NCBI GenBank assembly: GCA_965220955.1
Contig: CBDCRK010000047.1
Coordinates: forward strand, 1-64,000
Reading direction: 5' to 3'
DNA: 64,000 nucleotides
Source of the DNA: CBDCRK01 sp965220955
Lineage (GTDB): Bacteria; Desulfobacterota; Binatia; Bin18; CBDCRK01
A program made the translations under genes and the position numbers. This document shows positions 36,293 to 45,228 of this stretch, piece by piece. The notes below the pieces were generated by a model. That model had not been told where the DNA came from and did not search any database. It was given only the letters and a program-made list of their open reading frames with translations. How positions within the stretch are numbered: the stretch's first letter is position 1; the number at the start of each line of letters is the position of its first letter.

Positions 36293-36556
36293 ATGATTAT
36301 GCCAAAAACCATTCTCATTGCTGAGGACCACAAGGACACCCTCTTTCTCCTTGCCACGAATCTGAGGTCCTGCGGATACCTAGTTCTGGAAACACAGGAC
36401 AGTATAGCTGCTCTTGCCCAGCTCAAAGAGAAGAGGCCGGATCTGCTGATTCTTGACATCATGATGCCAGGGCGCAGTGGCTTTGCGGTGCTGGAGCAGC
36501 TTCTGGAGGAGCCAGAGCTGCGGACTATTCCTGTGATTGTCCTCTCGGCAGAATAG
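36293..36556 (+). CDS. Truncated response-regulator receiver domain
   Basis: The product has 87 residues. The acidic pair (Glu11-Asp12 in 'LIAEDHKDT'), phospho-acceptor Asp55 in 'LILDIMMPG' and the switch Ser in 'VIVLSAE' are all present, but the frame stops at a TAG right after beta-strand 4. The fifth strand with its conserved Lys is missing, and full receivers have about 120 residues. No continuation is visible downstream in another frame. Probably a broken single-domain regulator. Confidence 0.75.
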   Translation: MIMPKTILIAEDHKDTLFLLATNLRSCGYLVLETQDSIAALAQLKEKRPDLLILDIMMPGRSGFAVLEQLLEEPELRTIPVIVLSAE

Positions 36557-36667
36557 TAAAAACTAGAGCGCGCCGGGTCAGTCTTCTCCCTATGAGGTTT
36601 GACTCCCCATCCTATCAGGAGTAATCTCCACGGGTACAAAGAATCTCAGGGAAAAGGAGGCAGACCC

Positions 36668-37123
36668 ATGGAGAAGGCTTATAGCAAAAAGACGGTGACG
36701 TACGAGCTGGCGGCCAAAATGGTCGAGGCTGCAGTAGCCCGGGCTCGAGAGCTCGGGGTAGCCCAAAATGTTGCGGTTATTGATGAGGGGGGAAATCTCA
36801 AAGCCTTTGGCCGCATGGATGGAGCACCCTTATTGGGAATCGAGGGATGTCAGCGTAAGGCCTATACCTCGCTGTTCGGCGTTGGAACAGCCGACTTTTA
36901 TAATGCCATCAAGGATGACCCTTCGCTGTTGATCGGCCTGTCGAACTTCTCGCGAGCAACCACTGTCGGGGGAGGCCTGCCCATTATTCTGGACGGAGAG
37001 GTGATTGGGGGCATTGGGGTTGGCGGTGGCACAGTTGAGCAGGATATTGAATGTTCGCAGGCAGCGATCTATTCCCTGGGGCTACTCACTCGGCAGAGGC
37101 GGCACAGTCGAACAGAATATTGA
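36668..37123 (+). CDS. GlcG/HbpS-family heme-binding-like protein with rewritten C-terminus
   Basis: The product has 151 residues from ATG 36668 after AAAAGGAGG. The family core is clear: 'NVAVIDEGGNLKAFGRMDGA', 'TVGGGLPIILDGEVIGGIGV'. An imperfect tandem copy of 37 bases (37028-37064 and 37101-37137, three mismatches, 73 bases apart) shifts the frame. The predicted C-terminus is therefore an atypical 'IYSLGLLTRQRR' tail, while the family-like ending ('SQAGLKVLNQG') lies in the second copy, out of frame, with a stop at 37161-37163. Members bind heme or degrade dicarboxylic acid derivatives; function here is uncertain. Confidence 0.8.
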   Translation: MEKAYSKKTVTYELAAKMVEAAVARARELGVAQNVAVIDEGGNLKAFGRMDGAPLLGIEGCQRKAYTSLFGVGTADFYNAIKDDPSLLIGLSNFSRATTVGGGLPIILDGEVIGGIGVGGGTVEQDIECSQAAIYSLGLLTRQRRHSRTEY

Positions 37124-37190
37124 ATGTTCGCAGGCAGGTCTCAAGGTTCTGAACCAAGGATAGGGCGGGGGTAGGGCGGTAGTAGGAAGA

Positions 37191-39341
37191 ATGATGAACC
37201 AAAAACATATCTCAAAGATCTCTGACGAGCTGAGTTTCTCCACCAAACAAGTTCAGGCTGCAGCAGCGCTTTTGGCTGAAGGGGCTACAGTACCCTTTAT
37301 TGCTCGCTACCGAAAGGAAGCTACTGGCAGCCTGGATGAGGTGGCCATTGCTGCGATTCGTGACCGCCTCACCCAGCTCGAGGAACTGGACAAACGCCGT
37401 GAAGCTATCCTCAGATCATTGCAGGAACAGGGAAAGCTAACAGATGAGCTGAAAGAAAAAGTCCTGGCAGCAGAGTCCATGACCGTGCTGGAAGACATTT
37501 ACCTTCCCTACCGGCCCAAACGTCGTACCCGGGCAATCCTTGCTAGAGAGAAGGGACTAGAACCCTTGGCCCAGCGCCTTTTTGCTCAGGAAGACATGGA
37601 TCTCCTTGTTGAAGCTACTGCCTTTGTGGATCCGGATAAGGGGCTTGAGTCGGTTAACGATGTCTTGGCAGGAGCGCGGGACATTATTGCCGAGTGGATC
37701 AATGAAGATCAACAAGCTCGAGCAAGAATGCGTGATCTGTTTGCTTCTAAAGGCATTTTTAGGTCAAGGGTAATCGCAGGTAAAGAGGTGGAGGGAAGCA
37801 AATACCGGGATTATTTTGCATGGGAGGAGCCTGTAGTCACAGCCCCATCCCACAGGATTCTGGCTATGAGGCGTGGAGAAAAGGAATCCTTTTTGACCCT
37901 TCATATAATTCCTCCCGAAGACGAAGCTTTGGCCATACTGGAGACCCTTTTTATCAAAGAAGAGAATGACGCCTCCCAGCAGGTTAGGATGGCTGTCCAA
38001 GATGGTTACCGGAGGCTGTTAGCCCCATCTATGGAAACAGAGATCCGCTTGGCTACAAAGAAGCAGGCTGATGAAAAAGCCATCGAAGTTTTTGCCGATA
38101 ACCTCCGCCAGCTTTTGCTTGCTCCGCCTCTTGGCCAAAAGAATGTTCTGGCCATAGACCCAGGTTTCCGTACAGGCTGTAAGGTGGTTTGTTTGGATCA
38201 ACAAGGCAAGCCAATCCATACCGACGCCATCTATCCCCACCAGTCGCAAAAGGGCGCGTCTGAGGCGGCTGCCAAGATTGTAGCTCTATGTGAAGGCTTG
38301 CAGACCGAGGCCATTGCTATAGGCAATGGCACGGCTGGGAGGGAAACTGAGACCTTTATCCGCAATCTCAACCTGTCTGGAGAGATTCCGGTAGTGATGG
38401 TGAACGAAAGTGGGGCCTCGGTTTACTCTGCCTCAGAGGTGGCCCGTGAGGAATTTCCTGACCAAGATGTAACCGTACGTGGTGCGGTGTCCATTGGTAG
38501 ACGGCTGGTGGATCCTTTGGCCGAACTGGTGAAGATTGACCCCAAATCTATTGGCGTAGGACAGTACCAGCACGATGTGGACCAGGGAGCCCTAAAGGGT
38601 CGTCTGGATGATGTAGTCATCAGCTGCGTAAATAGCGTGGGCGTGGAGGTCAATACAACCAGCAAGCAACTTCTTAGCTATGTTTCCGGTTTGGGACCCC
38701 AGCTTGCCAAGAACATTGTGGACTACCGCAACGAACATGGTCCGTTTCGTTCGAGAGCGGAACTCAACAAGGTTCCCCGTTTAGGACCTAAAGCCTTTGA
38801 ACAGGCAGCCGGCTTCCTGCGCCTCAGGGATGGCAAGAACCCTTTGGATAGGAGTGCGGTTCATCCTGAAAGTTATCCCATTGTTGAAAGTATGGTCCGG
38901 GATCTTGATTGTTCAGTGGCAGATCTGATGCGGGATGAAGGACTGCAAAAAAGGATTGATCTGACAAAATATGTAACCGAAAAGGTCGGTATGCCCACCT
39001 TGCATGACATTCAGGCAGAATTATCCAAGCCCGGCCGCGATCCTCGCCAGCAGTTTGAGGTTTTCCGCTTTGCTGAGGGAGTTGAGAAAATAGAGGACCT
39101 AAAGCCCAGCATGAAACTTCCAGGGGTGGTCACCAATATCACCGCCTTTGGGGCCTTTGTGGATGTAGGGGTGCACCAAGATGGGTTGGTACATATAAGC
39201 CAGCTGGCCAATCATTTCATCAAGGACCCCAAGGAGGTGGTCAGAGTCCATCAGCAAGTGACGGTGACCGTACTGGACGTAGACCTGCAAAGAAAGCGTA
39301 TTTCTCTTTCCATGAGGGACCCGCAGAATCAAGGAGTATAG
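37191..39341 (+). CDS. tex: Tex-family RNA-binding transcription accessory protein
   Basis: The 716-residue protein has the full Tex layout: N-terminal helical region ('VPFIARYRKEATGSLDE'), the YqgF/RNase H-like domain near 320 ('VLAIDPGFRTGCKVVCLD'), helix-hairpin-helix segments near 500-560 ('LSYVSGLGPQLAKNIVDYR', 'FRSRAELNKVPRLG') and a C-terminal S1 domain ('PGVVTNITAFGAFVDVGV', 'GLVHISQLA'). Tex binds nucleic acid and assists transcription. The gene stands alone between weakly related neighbours. Confidence 0.95.
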   Translation: MMNQKHISKISDELSFSTKQVQAAAALLAEGATVPFIARYRKEATGSLDEVAIAAIRDRLTQLEELDKRREAILRSLQEQGKLTDELKEKVLAAESMTVLEDIYLPYRPKRRTRAILAREKGLEPLAQRLFAQEDMDLLVEATAFVDPDKGLESVNDVLAGARDIIAEWINEDQQARARMRDLFASKGIFRSRVIAGKEVEGSKYRDYFAWEEPVVTAPSHRILAMRRGEKESFLTLHIIPPEDEALAILETLFIKEENDASQQVRMAVQDGYRRLLAPSMETEIRLATKKQADEKAIEVFADNLRQLLLAPPLGQKNVLAIDPGFRTGCKVVCLDQQGKPIHTDAIYPHQSQKGASEAAAKIVALCEGLQTEAIAIGNGTAGRETETFIRNLNLSGEIPVVMVNESGASVYSASEVAREEFPDQDVTVRGAVSIGRRLVDPLAELVKIDPKSIGVGQYQHDVDQGALKGRLDDVVISCVNSVGVEVNTTSKQLLSYVSGLGPQLAKNIVDYRNEHGPFRSRAELNKVPRLGPKAFEQAAGFLRLRDGKNPLDRSAVHPESYPIVESMVRDLDCSVADLMRDEGLQKRIDLTKYVTEKVGMPTLHDIQAELSKPGRDPRQQFEVFRFAEGVEKIEDLKPSMKLPGVVTNITAFGAFVDVGVHQDGLVHISQLANHFIKDPKEVVRVHQQVTVTVLDVDLQRKRISLSMRDPQNQGV

Positions 39342-39524
39342 CTGGGCGATTTCCAGTGAGCAGAGACGTTGAAGTGAACGCAGCTTGGTGCCTATGAATA
39401 TTTTACAGTTCACCCTTTTAGTGTAAGAGAATAACCAAGGAGACAAACTTGGGACGAAGACGAGGAAAAGCTTTGGGGGGGATAGTGGATAAGACACTCG
39501 GGGTCACAGCTCAGTGGAGGAAAT

Positions 39525-39716
39525 ATGGATGCCAAGACAGGGTATAAGCATCTTGAGAGGCGTTCCGATAAACGATCGCAAGAGCTGTTTGTCCGTGGCA
39601 CAGGTATTCGGGCTTCCACCCTATGGCATGATCGATACGTGTCTCGACTTTCCCCAGACCAGATTGCGCAAGATCGCGATATTGTAGTGGACGCAGTTTA
39701 TGAAGCGCTTACCTAA
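39525..39716 (+). CDS. DUF433-like antitoxin-type small protein, possibly truncated
   Basis: The product has 63 residues starting after GGAGGAAAT. 'SQELFVRGTGIRASTLWHDR' and 'LSPDQIAQDRDIVVDAVYEA' resemble the small proteins with a DUF433-type helix-turn-helix that partner PIN-domain toxins. The usual C-terminal extension after 'EAL' is missing, and no PIN toxin follows, so it may be an orphan remnant. Confidence 0.5.
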   Translation: MDAKTGYKHLERRSDKRSQELFVRGTGIRASTLWHDRYVSRLSPDQIAQDRDIVVDAVYEALT

Positions 39717-39778
39717 ACCTGAACTTTTGGCGGTAACACAGTGATTAACCGCCAACTCTGAGATAAGGAGAAAGAATC

Positions 39779-41035
39779 GTGGCAGCACAAGACAAACCAT
39801 CCATTCTCTCTGACGTTCGTGTCCTGGACTTCGGTCAGTATATTGCTGCGCCGGTGGTGACGCGCATGATGTCGGATCTGGGTGCGGAGATCATCAAGGT
39901 TGAGCTGGCCCCGCGCGGCGATATGTCGCGTCTTTACCCGTATCTCAAGGCCGGCCAAAGCGGCGCCTACATCCAGCACAACCGTGGCAAACAGAGTATA
40001 TGCCTAGACCTCAAGAAGCCCGAGGCCGTGGAGATTGTGAAAAAATTAGTACCACAAATGGATGTGGTGATTGAGAATTTTAGCCCCGGAACCCTGGCCA
40101 AATACGGCTTGGGTTATGATGACCTCAGAAAGCTGAACTCACGCTTGATTATGTGCTCGATTTCTGGCTTCGGCCAGGACGGTCCCTATGCGCACCGACC
40201 GGGTGTTGACACTGTAGCCCAGGCAATGAGCGGGCTGCTGCATCTCACTGGCGATCCTGAAGGCGCACCTACGTATGTTGGCCTCTTCATTGCCGACGAG
40301 AACGCTGGTGTCCATGGCTTAGCCGCCGTGTGTGCGGCGCTCTACTATCGCGAGAAAACTGGGGTGGGCCAGTATATCGACCTCTCCCTCCTTGAGTGTC
40401 TGTTTCATTTCCATGACACTGCAATCCAATTCTACGTACTGAGCGACGGTGAGCTTAATCCCACCCGCTTTGGCTCCCACCACTATGCTGTTGCGCCCTG
40501 TGGTATATTCAAAGCGCGAGACGGGTATCTTGTGATTGTTGTGCTCGAACACCAGTGGGAGACCTTCGCCCGGGCAATTAACAAGCCGGAGCTGGCTGCC
40601 GATCCTCGCTTCGACAATAACGCCCACCGGGCGGAAAATCGTTTTGCTCTGGTCAAGATCCTTGAGGATTGGCTGCTGTCTTTCCCTACCCGCGACGAGC
40701 CACTGGCCATTCTGGAGAATGTTCGTATTCTCAGCGCACCGGTACTCGATATTGCTCAGATCATTAACCACCCACAGATCAAAGCGCGGGGAGCGATGCA
40801 GGAGGTACCCCACCCGGGCCTTGGGCCGGTGGGCATCCCCAAGTCTCCGTTTCACTTCTCAGAGACCATGGTAGAAATCCGTCGCCGGGCTCCGCTCCTT
40901 GGTGAGCATAACGAAAGTGTGCTTAGTTGTTATCTGGGATACTCGGGAGATAAGGTTACATCCCTGACGCAGGCTGGGGTATTAGTACAGGAGCCGCTGG
41001 TTAAGGAGCTACGCAATCGCAACGAAATCTCTTGA
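39779..41035 (+). CDS. Class III (CaiB/BaiF) CoA-transferase
   Basis: The product has 418 residues from a GTG start with AAGGAG at -6. Family segments: 'VRVLDFGQYIAAPVVTRMMS', 'HNRGKQSICLDLKKPEAVEI', 'NFSPGTLAKYGLGYDDL', and the catalytic Asp region 'YVGLFIADENAGVHGLAAV'. It transfers CoA between carboxylic acids, usually in catabolism of aromatic or terpenoid acids. No partner gene is next to it, so the substrate is unknown. Confidence 0.92.
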   Translation: MAAQDKPSILSDVRVLDFGQYIAAPVVTRMMSDLGAEIIKVELAPRGDMSRLYPYLKAGQSGAYIQHNRGKQSICLDLKKPEAVEIVKKLVPQMDVVIENFSPGTLAKYGLGYDDLRKLNSRLIMCSISGFGQDGPYAHRPGVDTVAQAMSGLLHLTGDPEGAPTYVGLFIADENAGVHGLAAVCAALYYREKTGVGQYIDLSLLECLFHFHDTAIQFYVLSDGELNPTRFGSHHYAVAPCGIFKARDGYLVIVVLEHQWETFARAINKPELAADPRFDNNAHRAENRFALVKILEDWLLSFPTRDEPLAILENVRILSAPVLDIAQIINHPQIKARGAMQEVPHPGLGPVGIPKSPFHFSETMVEIRRRAPLLGEHNESVLSCYLGYSGDKVTSLTQAGVLVQEPLVKELRNRNEIS

Positions 41036-41081
41036 AAGATACGCGGGTACTGACTTGCCAGGCTGTCGGGTGAATCCAGTG

Positions 41082-42107
41082 CTACCCGGACCTGTCTGGT
41101 CGCCAGCGCAAGCCAAGATTAATAACGCGCTGCAAGAGGGTCTCGTATGAGATCCTGGCTTTTTCGGCTGATTCGGCAAAGTCTTCACCGTAGGCAATCT
41201 GGGGGTTGGGGTTAGCTTCCAGGACGTAGACCTTTCCGGTTGGGTCCAGCCGTAGATCGATGCGTGCGTAGCCGCTGAGATTAAGGACACGGTAGACTCG
41301 TTTGGCAAGATATTGGATTTTATCCGGCATCCCTTCGGACATTCCTTGGGCCTCACCGGATTTAATGTCGTACTTGTTTTGATACTTGGAACTCCACTTG
41401 ACCCTGGCTGTGGCAATGGGCCGAACCTCGCCGGGCATCCCACTTAAAAACAACTCCCAGACCGGAAAGACCTGTAGTCGCATAGTGCCCAAAACCCCTA
41501 CGTACAACTCGCGCCCATCAATATAGCGTTCAACAATAGCGTCCGTACCTACACTCTTATGGATAAAGGCTATGCGCTCTTGGAGCCTTTCGTCATTCTC
41601 CACAATCGATGCTTGAGAAATACCTAGCGAAGCCTCCTGTGAAACTGATTTGACGATCAACGGAAAAGAGAGCCGTTTGGGCCTCTTGGCGGCTCGTCCT
41701 ATGGGATAGACAGTAAACTCAGGGACGGAAATGCGGTGATAGGAAAGAATCTCTTTAGAAAGGGCTTTATCTCGGGCCAGCATTAATCCCCGGGGATTAC
41801 AGCCGGTATATGGCAGCCGCAACAGCTCGAGGTAGGCAACCACGTTTTGATCGTAGACCGCAACGCCATCGAACTCTTCCAGAAGGTTGAAGGCAATGTG
41901 GGGCTTCCACTCCTCAATGGCTTTGCGAATGACCTCCAAGTCGCTCCGTACCCCAAGGGCCTGGACTTCATGGCCCATCTCGCGGAGTGTGCTAACAACA
42001 TCAAACTCTGTTTTCCACTCTACGGTTGCAAGGTCAACGCCAGTAGGATTCTCTGGCGGGACCAGGTCCTCATGCATTAAGGCCAAAATACGCAGCTTCT
42101 TCTTCAT
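41082..42107 (-). CDS. D-Ala-D-Ala-ligase-like ATP-grasp enzyme
   Basis: The product has 341 residues from ATG 42107, which overlaps the stop of the upstream metallopeptidase gene (ATGA); a frame start at 42227 lies inside that gene. ATP-grasp segments are 'NLLEEFDGVAVYDQNVVAYL', 'PYTGCNPRGLMLARDKALSK', 'LIVKSVSQEASLGIS', 'VERYIDGRELYVG' and 'ARIDLRLDPTGKVYVLEANP' (metal-binding Asp, Glu, Asn). It ligates a carboxylate to an amine; sequence places it in the D-alanine-D-alanine ligase branch, but coupling to a peptidase rather than to mur genes argues for another peptide product. Confidence 0.82.
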   Translation of the reverse strand: MKKKLRILALMHEDLVPPENPTGVDLATVEWKTEFDVVSTLREMGHEVQALGVRSDLEVIRKAIEEWKPHIAFNLLEEFDGVAVYDQNVVAYLELLRLPYTGCNPRGLMLARDKALSKEILSYHRISVPEFTVYPIGRAAKRPKRLSFPLIVKSVSQEASLGISQASIVENDERLQERIAFIHKSVGTDAIVERYIDGRELYVGVLGTMRLQVFPVWELFLSGMPGEVRPIATARVKWSSKYQNKYDIKSGEAQGMSEGMPDKIQYLAKRVYRVLNLSGYARIDLRLDPTGKVYVLEANPNPQIAYGEDFAESAEKARISYETLLQRVINLGLRWRPDRSG

Positions 42108-43204
42108 AGGGCGACCCGGTGACGGCCACTGTGGAGGTAGTTCATGGTCTGCACTGTGAGAAGCACTGTGAAATCTAGCTTCGCCTGAGCCTCGGGCATT
42201 GTCAGCCGGAGGTTCAGCTCCCGACACTGTTGGATCATGTCTTCAAAGACTTGATCGATTGTGTACTGGTATTCTCCTGTCCAGTCGGCCACTTTGCGAC
42301 GGACTTCTTTGCGGACCCGTTTCAAAAAGTTAGCTGCTGTCACATTACCAGTGAACTCAGGTGCGTCGGAGAAAAGTCGCCGGAGATCCCGATCGTAAAA
42401 GTCCGGATAGGTGAGCCCGTAGCGCTCGCGTTTTTCTTTGTAGTGATCTCGCAGGGTCTTACTCAAGTCAGAAAGTAGGTCGACACACTTTGTCGAGGTC
42501 ACCGGCGGAGTTTGATCAGAGATTTCCCGCATCAGCGCATCCATGTACTCAATCTTTCTAAGTGCGGGCCAGCCCGCGTAGCGCTCTTTCCACATAGAAT
42601 GAGGATTTACCCAGACAGCGAAGGTTTCTGCGAAGTCCTCATCCGGGTGGCTTTGTGCGTACCAGGAGTCGAGGTGCAGGACGAAACTCTTGCTATAGGG
42701 TTTGGGTGTATAGTAGTCGGGATAAGGTTCGGAAGACTTACCGAACAGCTTCTGCCGGTGCCGCCTTCGACGTAAAAGATATGCGTTTTCAATGGCGTGT
42801 CCTGCTTCATGGCGGAGGATGCGTATACACCACTCGGGAGTTCCCCCCTCGACCTCAAGCATTTGATTCAGCTCAAGCCGTGCCAGGCGCGGGTGAGCCA
42901 TGTAGAAGGGGATAGCGCTTCCGGGAATGCCGTCGGGGGTGAACCAATCATCCGAAAGCCAAAAATGGGGCTGAAAACGGAGCCCACAATCTTTCAGCTC
43001 CCCATAGAGCTGCGCGATTCGCTCTTCTAGATCACTCCCCTCGATCCGAACATTAAGATCACACATCCTCATATCAAGGAGTTTCTCATCAGACCAATCT
43101 GCCCACACAGGTTCCGTAGTACGGCCGGGGTAAGACGTTCTTGGCTGACGCAGTGAAGACGTCGTACTTATACTATTAGCCCCTTGGGTTTGCAGGGTTT
43201 CCAT
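42104..43204 (-). CDS. Putative zinc-binding metallopeptidase
   Basis: The 366-residue protein carries the zinc site 'RILRHEAGHAIENAYLL' (HExxH) near residue 132 and a distal acidic ligand region 'DEDFAETFAVWVNPHS' near 190. It matches the family annotated as putative zinc-binding metallopeptidase, often encoded beside ATP-grasp ligases. No signal peptide is present, so it is probably cytoplasmic. It is translationally coupled to the ATP-grasp gene; together they could build and trim a small peptide. Confidence 0.8.
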   Translation of the reverse strand: METLQTQGANSISTTSSLRQPRTSYPGRTTEPVWADWSDEKLLDMRMCDLNVRIEGSDLEERIAQLYGELKDCGLRFQPHFWLSDDWFTPDGIPGSAIPFYMAHPRLARLELNQMLEVEGGTPEWCIRILRHEAGHAIENAYLLRRRRHRQKLFGKSSEPYPDYYTPKPYSKSFVLHLDSWYAQSHPDEDFAETFAVWVNPHSMWKERYAGWPALRKIEYMDALMREISDQTPPVTSTKCVDLLSDLSKTLRDHYKEKRERYGLTYPDFYDRDLRRLFSDAPEFTGNVTAANFLKRVRKEVRRKVADWTGEYQYTIDQVFEDMIQQCRELNLRLTMPEAQAKLDFTVLLTVQTMNYLHSGRHRVAL

Positions 43205-43338
43205 ATGAGTAAAAAAGGGAAAAGGAGAACATCCAAAAGCTTATCCCAATTCGGCAAGTGTTGCCGGAGTATGGAACTGTAGGGGGTAGAACAACAGGAA
43301 AGATGGGCTCGATAGCAGGGTTGTCTCTCAGCCGCAAG

Positions 43339-44091
43339 CTAACGAAAGAGGTCGTTCTCGGCTGGGCGAATTAGCTTTTTGGCATTGCCTTCCTGTTGGG
43401 CATATTGATACCCTCGGATAATAACCGCGGGCACTGCTGCGCTCTTTTCCATTACTAGACCGGCAGCAGCGGCCAGCTCATCTGCTACCGCCACCACAGT
43501 GTGGTGCAATTCCCGACCCAGCAGATCGTACCCGCCGCGCAAATCGAGGAGAGGATCAAAGCCCGCCACACCAATAGCAAACTCTACCAGCCCATCTCGC
43601 CATGGACGGCCAAAGGTATCGGTGATAATGACTGCTACCTCTACACTTCTGCGCTCCCTAATGGTAATGCGCAACTCTCTGGCTGAGGCGTCCGGATCTT
43701 GTGGAAGAAGGATGGCAATGTCTTCGGCCAAGCTATTGGACTCATCTACTCCAGAGTTGGCGCATACCCAGCCCGGACCGGTCTCGGTGATAACCACACC
43801 GTTTTTCATGCGCACAATGCGGTGGCTTTCGCGTAAAACGACCTCAACCATTCGGGCGTCCTTCTCCCACTGGCGGGCAATTTCTTGGGCAAAGGGGGAA
43901 GGCTCAACCGTCTTTAGGTCTACCACACGTCCTTCGGCTTTGGAGACAATCTTCTGGCATAATACCAAGATATCGCCGCTTTTGAGACCCACCCGCGAGC
44001 GGTCGATTGCTTCCAGAAGCAGAGCCGCCAGGTTATCGCCGGGCTTGACCTGGGGAATATCGGGAACAGGGATAATGGCAATGGTACTCAT
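43339..44091 (-). CDS. cofE: Coenzyme F420-0:L-glutamate ligase
   Basis: The 250-residue protein is the single-domain CofE type: 'GDILVLCQKIVSKAEGRVVD' near residue 40, 'VVITETGPGWVCANSGVDES' near 100, 'VAVIITDTFGRPWRDGLVEF' near 155. It adds glutamates to F420-0 using GTP. It lacks the C-terminal nitroreductase-like domain of actinobacterial FbiB. It is last in the minus-strand order cofG-cofH-cofD-cofE. Confidence 0.93.
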   Translation of the reverse strand: MSTIAIIPVPDIPQVKPGDNLAALLLEAIDRSRVGLKSGDILVLCQKIVSKAEGRVVDLKTVEPSPFAQEIARQWEKDARMVEVVLRESHRIVRMKNGVVITETGPGWVCANSGVDESNSLAEDIAILLPQDPDASARELRITIRERRSVEVAVIITDTFGRPWRDGLVEFAIGVAGFDPLLDLRGGYDLLGRELHHTVVAVADELAAAAGLVMEKSAAVPAVIIRGYQYAQQEGNAKKLIRPAENDLFR

Positions 44092-44204
44092 AAAAAATAA
44101 GCCTTCAACTATGAGCGGTCAGTTTTCCGGATTTTGTCAGACCAGATAGCTAGATAGATCCAATAAAGCAAAAGCTCCCATTACATCTCCAGCCGGCTCT
44201 GAGG

Positions 44205-45188
44205 CTAGCGGTTGATGGCTGACGGCTGAGTGTTTACGGCTGACTCAAGGACGGTCTTTGCCAGCGCCATGGACTTTCCGAGATCACTCATAATTGTGTC
44301 AGTAACAACCACTTTTATACCCATCTTTTCTATCCGTGTCTGGATACTAGCATCCTGCTCATCGATAACAAAAACGTCAAGAAAGTCTTGGTAGACGCCC
44401 GCCACACCTGCTGGCGAGACCTCGATTCCTAGCCCGGCCAGCATGTGGTCAGCCGGGCCTTTTACCGGCCGACCCGCGACAATCGGGCTGATGCCAATAA
44501 CCGGGACAGAAGCGTTCTGTAACAGGTCCCTCACTCCGGGCAGAGCAAGGATGGGACCTATGCTGACAAGGGGATTACTCGGGGGAAGAAGGATGAGATC
44601 GGCTGCCAGGATGGCTTCGCATACTCCTGGAGCTGGATGGGCCTCTTCTATTCCTTTTAAGGTTATTTCTCTAACCGCTCTCTGTGCCCCTTGTTTTATC
44701 AAGTATTCCTGGAAAGGAGTAGGCCCATCTTCGGTGTAGACCACAGTGCGGACGGGCTCATTGGTCATGGGAAGAAGGGTCGCGGTTATCCCCCAAGCCT
44801 GGGCAAGGGCCTGGGTTATATTACTAAGCTGTTTTCCCTGGTAGAGTTGCTCGGTGCGAAAAAGATGAGTGGCCAGATCCTTATCGCCCAGGCTAAACCA
44901 GGTCTCGGGGTAGTAACGGCCCAGGGATTCAAGGCAGGTAAATGAGTCTTCTTTTCTACCCCAACCTTTCTCTTGGTCCACGGCTCCCGCCAGTGTATAC
45001 ATAATAGTGTCAAGGTCAGGAGAAATATAGAGGCCAAAGAACCTCTCATCATCACCCGTGTTGACAATGAGGGACAGGGAAGTCGGGTCAACCACTCGGA
45101 TAAGTCCCCGTAGGAAGCGCGCCGCCCCTACACCGCCAGCCAGAACCGTAATTTGTGGAGGTCTTCCCATTGACGGGCTTATTCCCAC
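44205..45188 (-). CDS. cofD: 2-phospho-L-lactate (or related) transferase, F420-0 synthesis
   Basis: The product has 327 residues from GTG 45188 (ATG 45170 is an equally plausible start). CofD/FbiA features: 'VLAGGVGAARFLRGLI', 'SLIVNTGDDERFFGLYISPD', 'TIMYTLAG', 'LIPPSNPLVSIGPIL'-like near 220 (here 'LLPPSNPLVSIG') and 'VIGISPIVAGRPVKGPAD'. It attaches the phospholactyl/phosphoenolpyruvyl group to the deazaflavin Fo. No guanylyltransferase gene (CofC/FbiD), which would supply its activated substrate, lies in the window. Confidence 0.94.
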   Translation of the reverse strand: MGISPSMGRPPQITVLAGGVGAARFLRGLIRVVDPTSLSLIVNTGDDERFFGLYISPDLDTIMYTLAGAVDQEKGWGRKEDSFTCLESLGRYYPETWFSLGDKDLATHLFRTEQLYQGKQLSNITQALAQAWGITATLLPMTNEPVRTVVYTEDGPTPFQEYLIKQGAQRAVREITLKGIEEAHPAPGVCEAILAADLILLPPSNPLVSIGPILALPGVRDLLQNASVPVIGISPIVAGRPVKGPADHMLAGLGIEVSPAGVAGVYQDFLDVFVIDEQDASIQTRIEKMGIKVVVTDTIMSDLGKSMALAKTVLESAVNTQPSAINR

Positions 45189-45228
45189 AGTAGTGGACCC
45201 GCTCTGCGACTGAGCTCAGAACCGGCCT

